The notes under the pieces: model-generated | Told to the model about the DNA's origin: nothing | Database searches by the model: none | Seen by the model: only the letters and a program-made list of their open reading frames with translations | Origin: Acidobacteriota bacterium | Lineage (GTDB): Bacteria > Acidobacteriota > Vicinamibacteria > Vicinamibacterales > SCN-69-37 | Length of the DNA: 5,238 bases | NCBI GenBank assembly: GCA_021824055.1 | Contig: JAKALV010000241.1 | Coordinates: 1 to 5,238 of the forward strand | Direction: 5' to 3' | Shown: positions 5,076 to 5,238 of the stretch, one piece after another | Numbering within the stretch: position 1 is the first letter of the stretch | How the letters are laid out: each line of letters starts with the position of its first letter | Translations under genes and position numbers: made by a program

Positions 5076-5238
5076 GTGTCCTCGGAAACCCCCAAGCGCG
5101 ACTTCATCCGCGACATGGTCGCGGCGGACGTCGCGTCCAACAAGTTTGGCCGGCCCATCTGCACGCGCTTCCCGCCCGAGCCGAACGGCTTCCCGCATAT
5201 CGGGCACGCCAAGTCCATCTGCCTGAACTTCGGGCTGG
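5076..5238 (+). CDS. glnS: Glutaminyl-tRNA synthetase, N-terminal part (runs off window)
   Basis: The frame opens at a GTG and encodes 54 residues to the right edge. CTRFPPEPNGFPHIGHAKSI is the class I synthetase signature, with the ATP-binding HIGH motif at residues 41-44. The preceding KRDFIRDMVAADVAS matches the short N-terminal helix of bacterial GlnS, and SICLNFGL after HIGH fits GlnS; the close relative GltX usually lacks this N-terminal helix and has a different sequence after HIGH. The enzyme charges tRNA-Gln with glutamine in the cytoplasm. GTG is the only sensible start because no ATG lies in frame between it and the upstream gene; the ATG at codon 14 would cut the conserved helix. 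No clear Shine-Dalgarno is seen. The class I KMSKS loop lies outside the window. Confidence 0.92.
   Translation, partial: MSSETPKRDFIRDMVAADVASNKFGRPICTRFPPEPNGFPHIGHAKSICLNFGL

Noticed and set aside
4261..5226. Plus-strand open frame of 321 codons across the flavoprotein and glnS start
   Set aside because: The product is almost entirely Arg, Pro, Ser and Thr and overlaps two recognised genes in other frames.

Overview
This GC-rich window (roughly two-thirds G+C by eye) looks like a chromosomal segment of a free-living bacterium. Tightly packed codon-biased genes, a secreted amidohydrolase and an integron-type locus would suit a Gemmatimonadota-like or other soil/aquatic lineage. That assignment is an impression from protein style and was not tested.

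Layout. (1) Left flank, minus strand: the N-terminal part of a GNAT acetyltransferase (1-201) sits 18 bp downstream of a complete exported amidohydrolase (220-1569), so the two probably form an operon. (2) 1733-2210, plus strand: a toxin-antitoxin pair in decay. A ribbon-helix-helix antitoxin is followed by a PIN-domain toxin that carries a frameshift and is cut off. (3) 2196-2663, minus strand: the 5' part of an IS110-family transposase, keeping its strong ribosome binding site and its DEDD residues but lacking the C-terminal half. (4) 2664-4379, minus strand: the remains of an integron. It holds the C-terminal part of an IntI-like integrase, then an attC- or attI-like segment, a GIY-YIG nuclease cassette, a well-formed attC with two bulged bases in its stem, a second cassette encoding a small exported protein of unknown function, and the first box (GCCTAAC) of a third attC, against which the IS110 remnant lies. 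(5) Right flank, plus strand: a pyridoxamine-5'-phosphate-oxidase-like flavoprotein (4442-5032) and the start of glutaminyl-tRNA synthetase glnS (5076 onward).

How it fits together. The two flanks look like ordinary core-genome neighbours, with a mobile, decaying island between them. Cassettes lie downstream of the 3' end of the integrase gene and on the same strand, unlike the classical layout in which intI is divergent from its cassettes. The integrase lacks its N-terminal half, including the first catalytic arginine, so the integron should not be able to rearrange itself. The cassette genes are nevertheless open. The most interesting material is this inverted, fossilised integron with its GIY-YIG and exported-protein cargo and an IS110 element abutting an attC.
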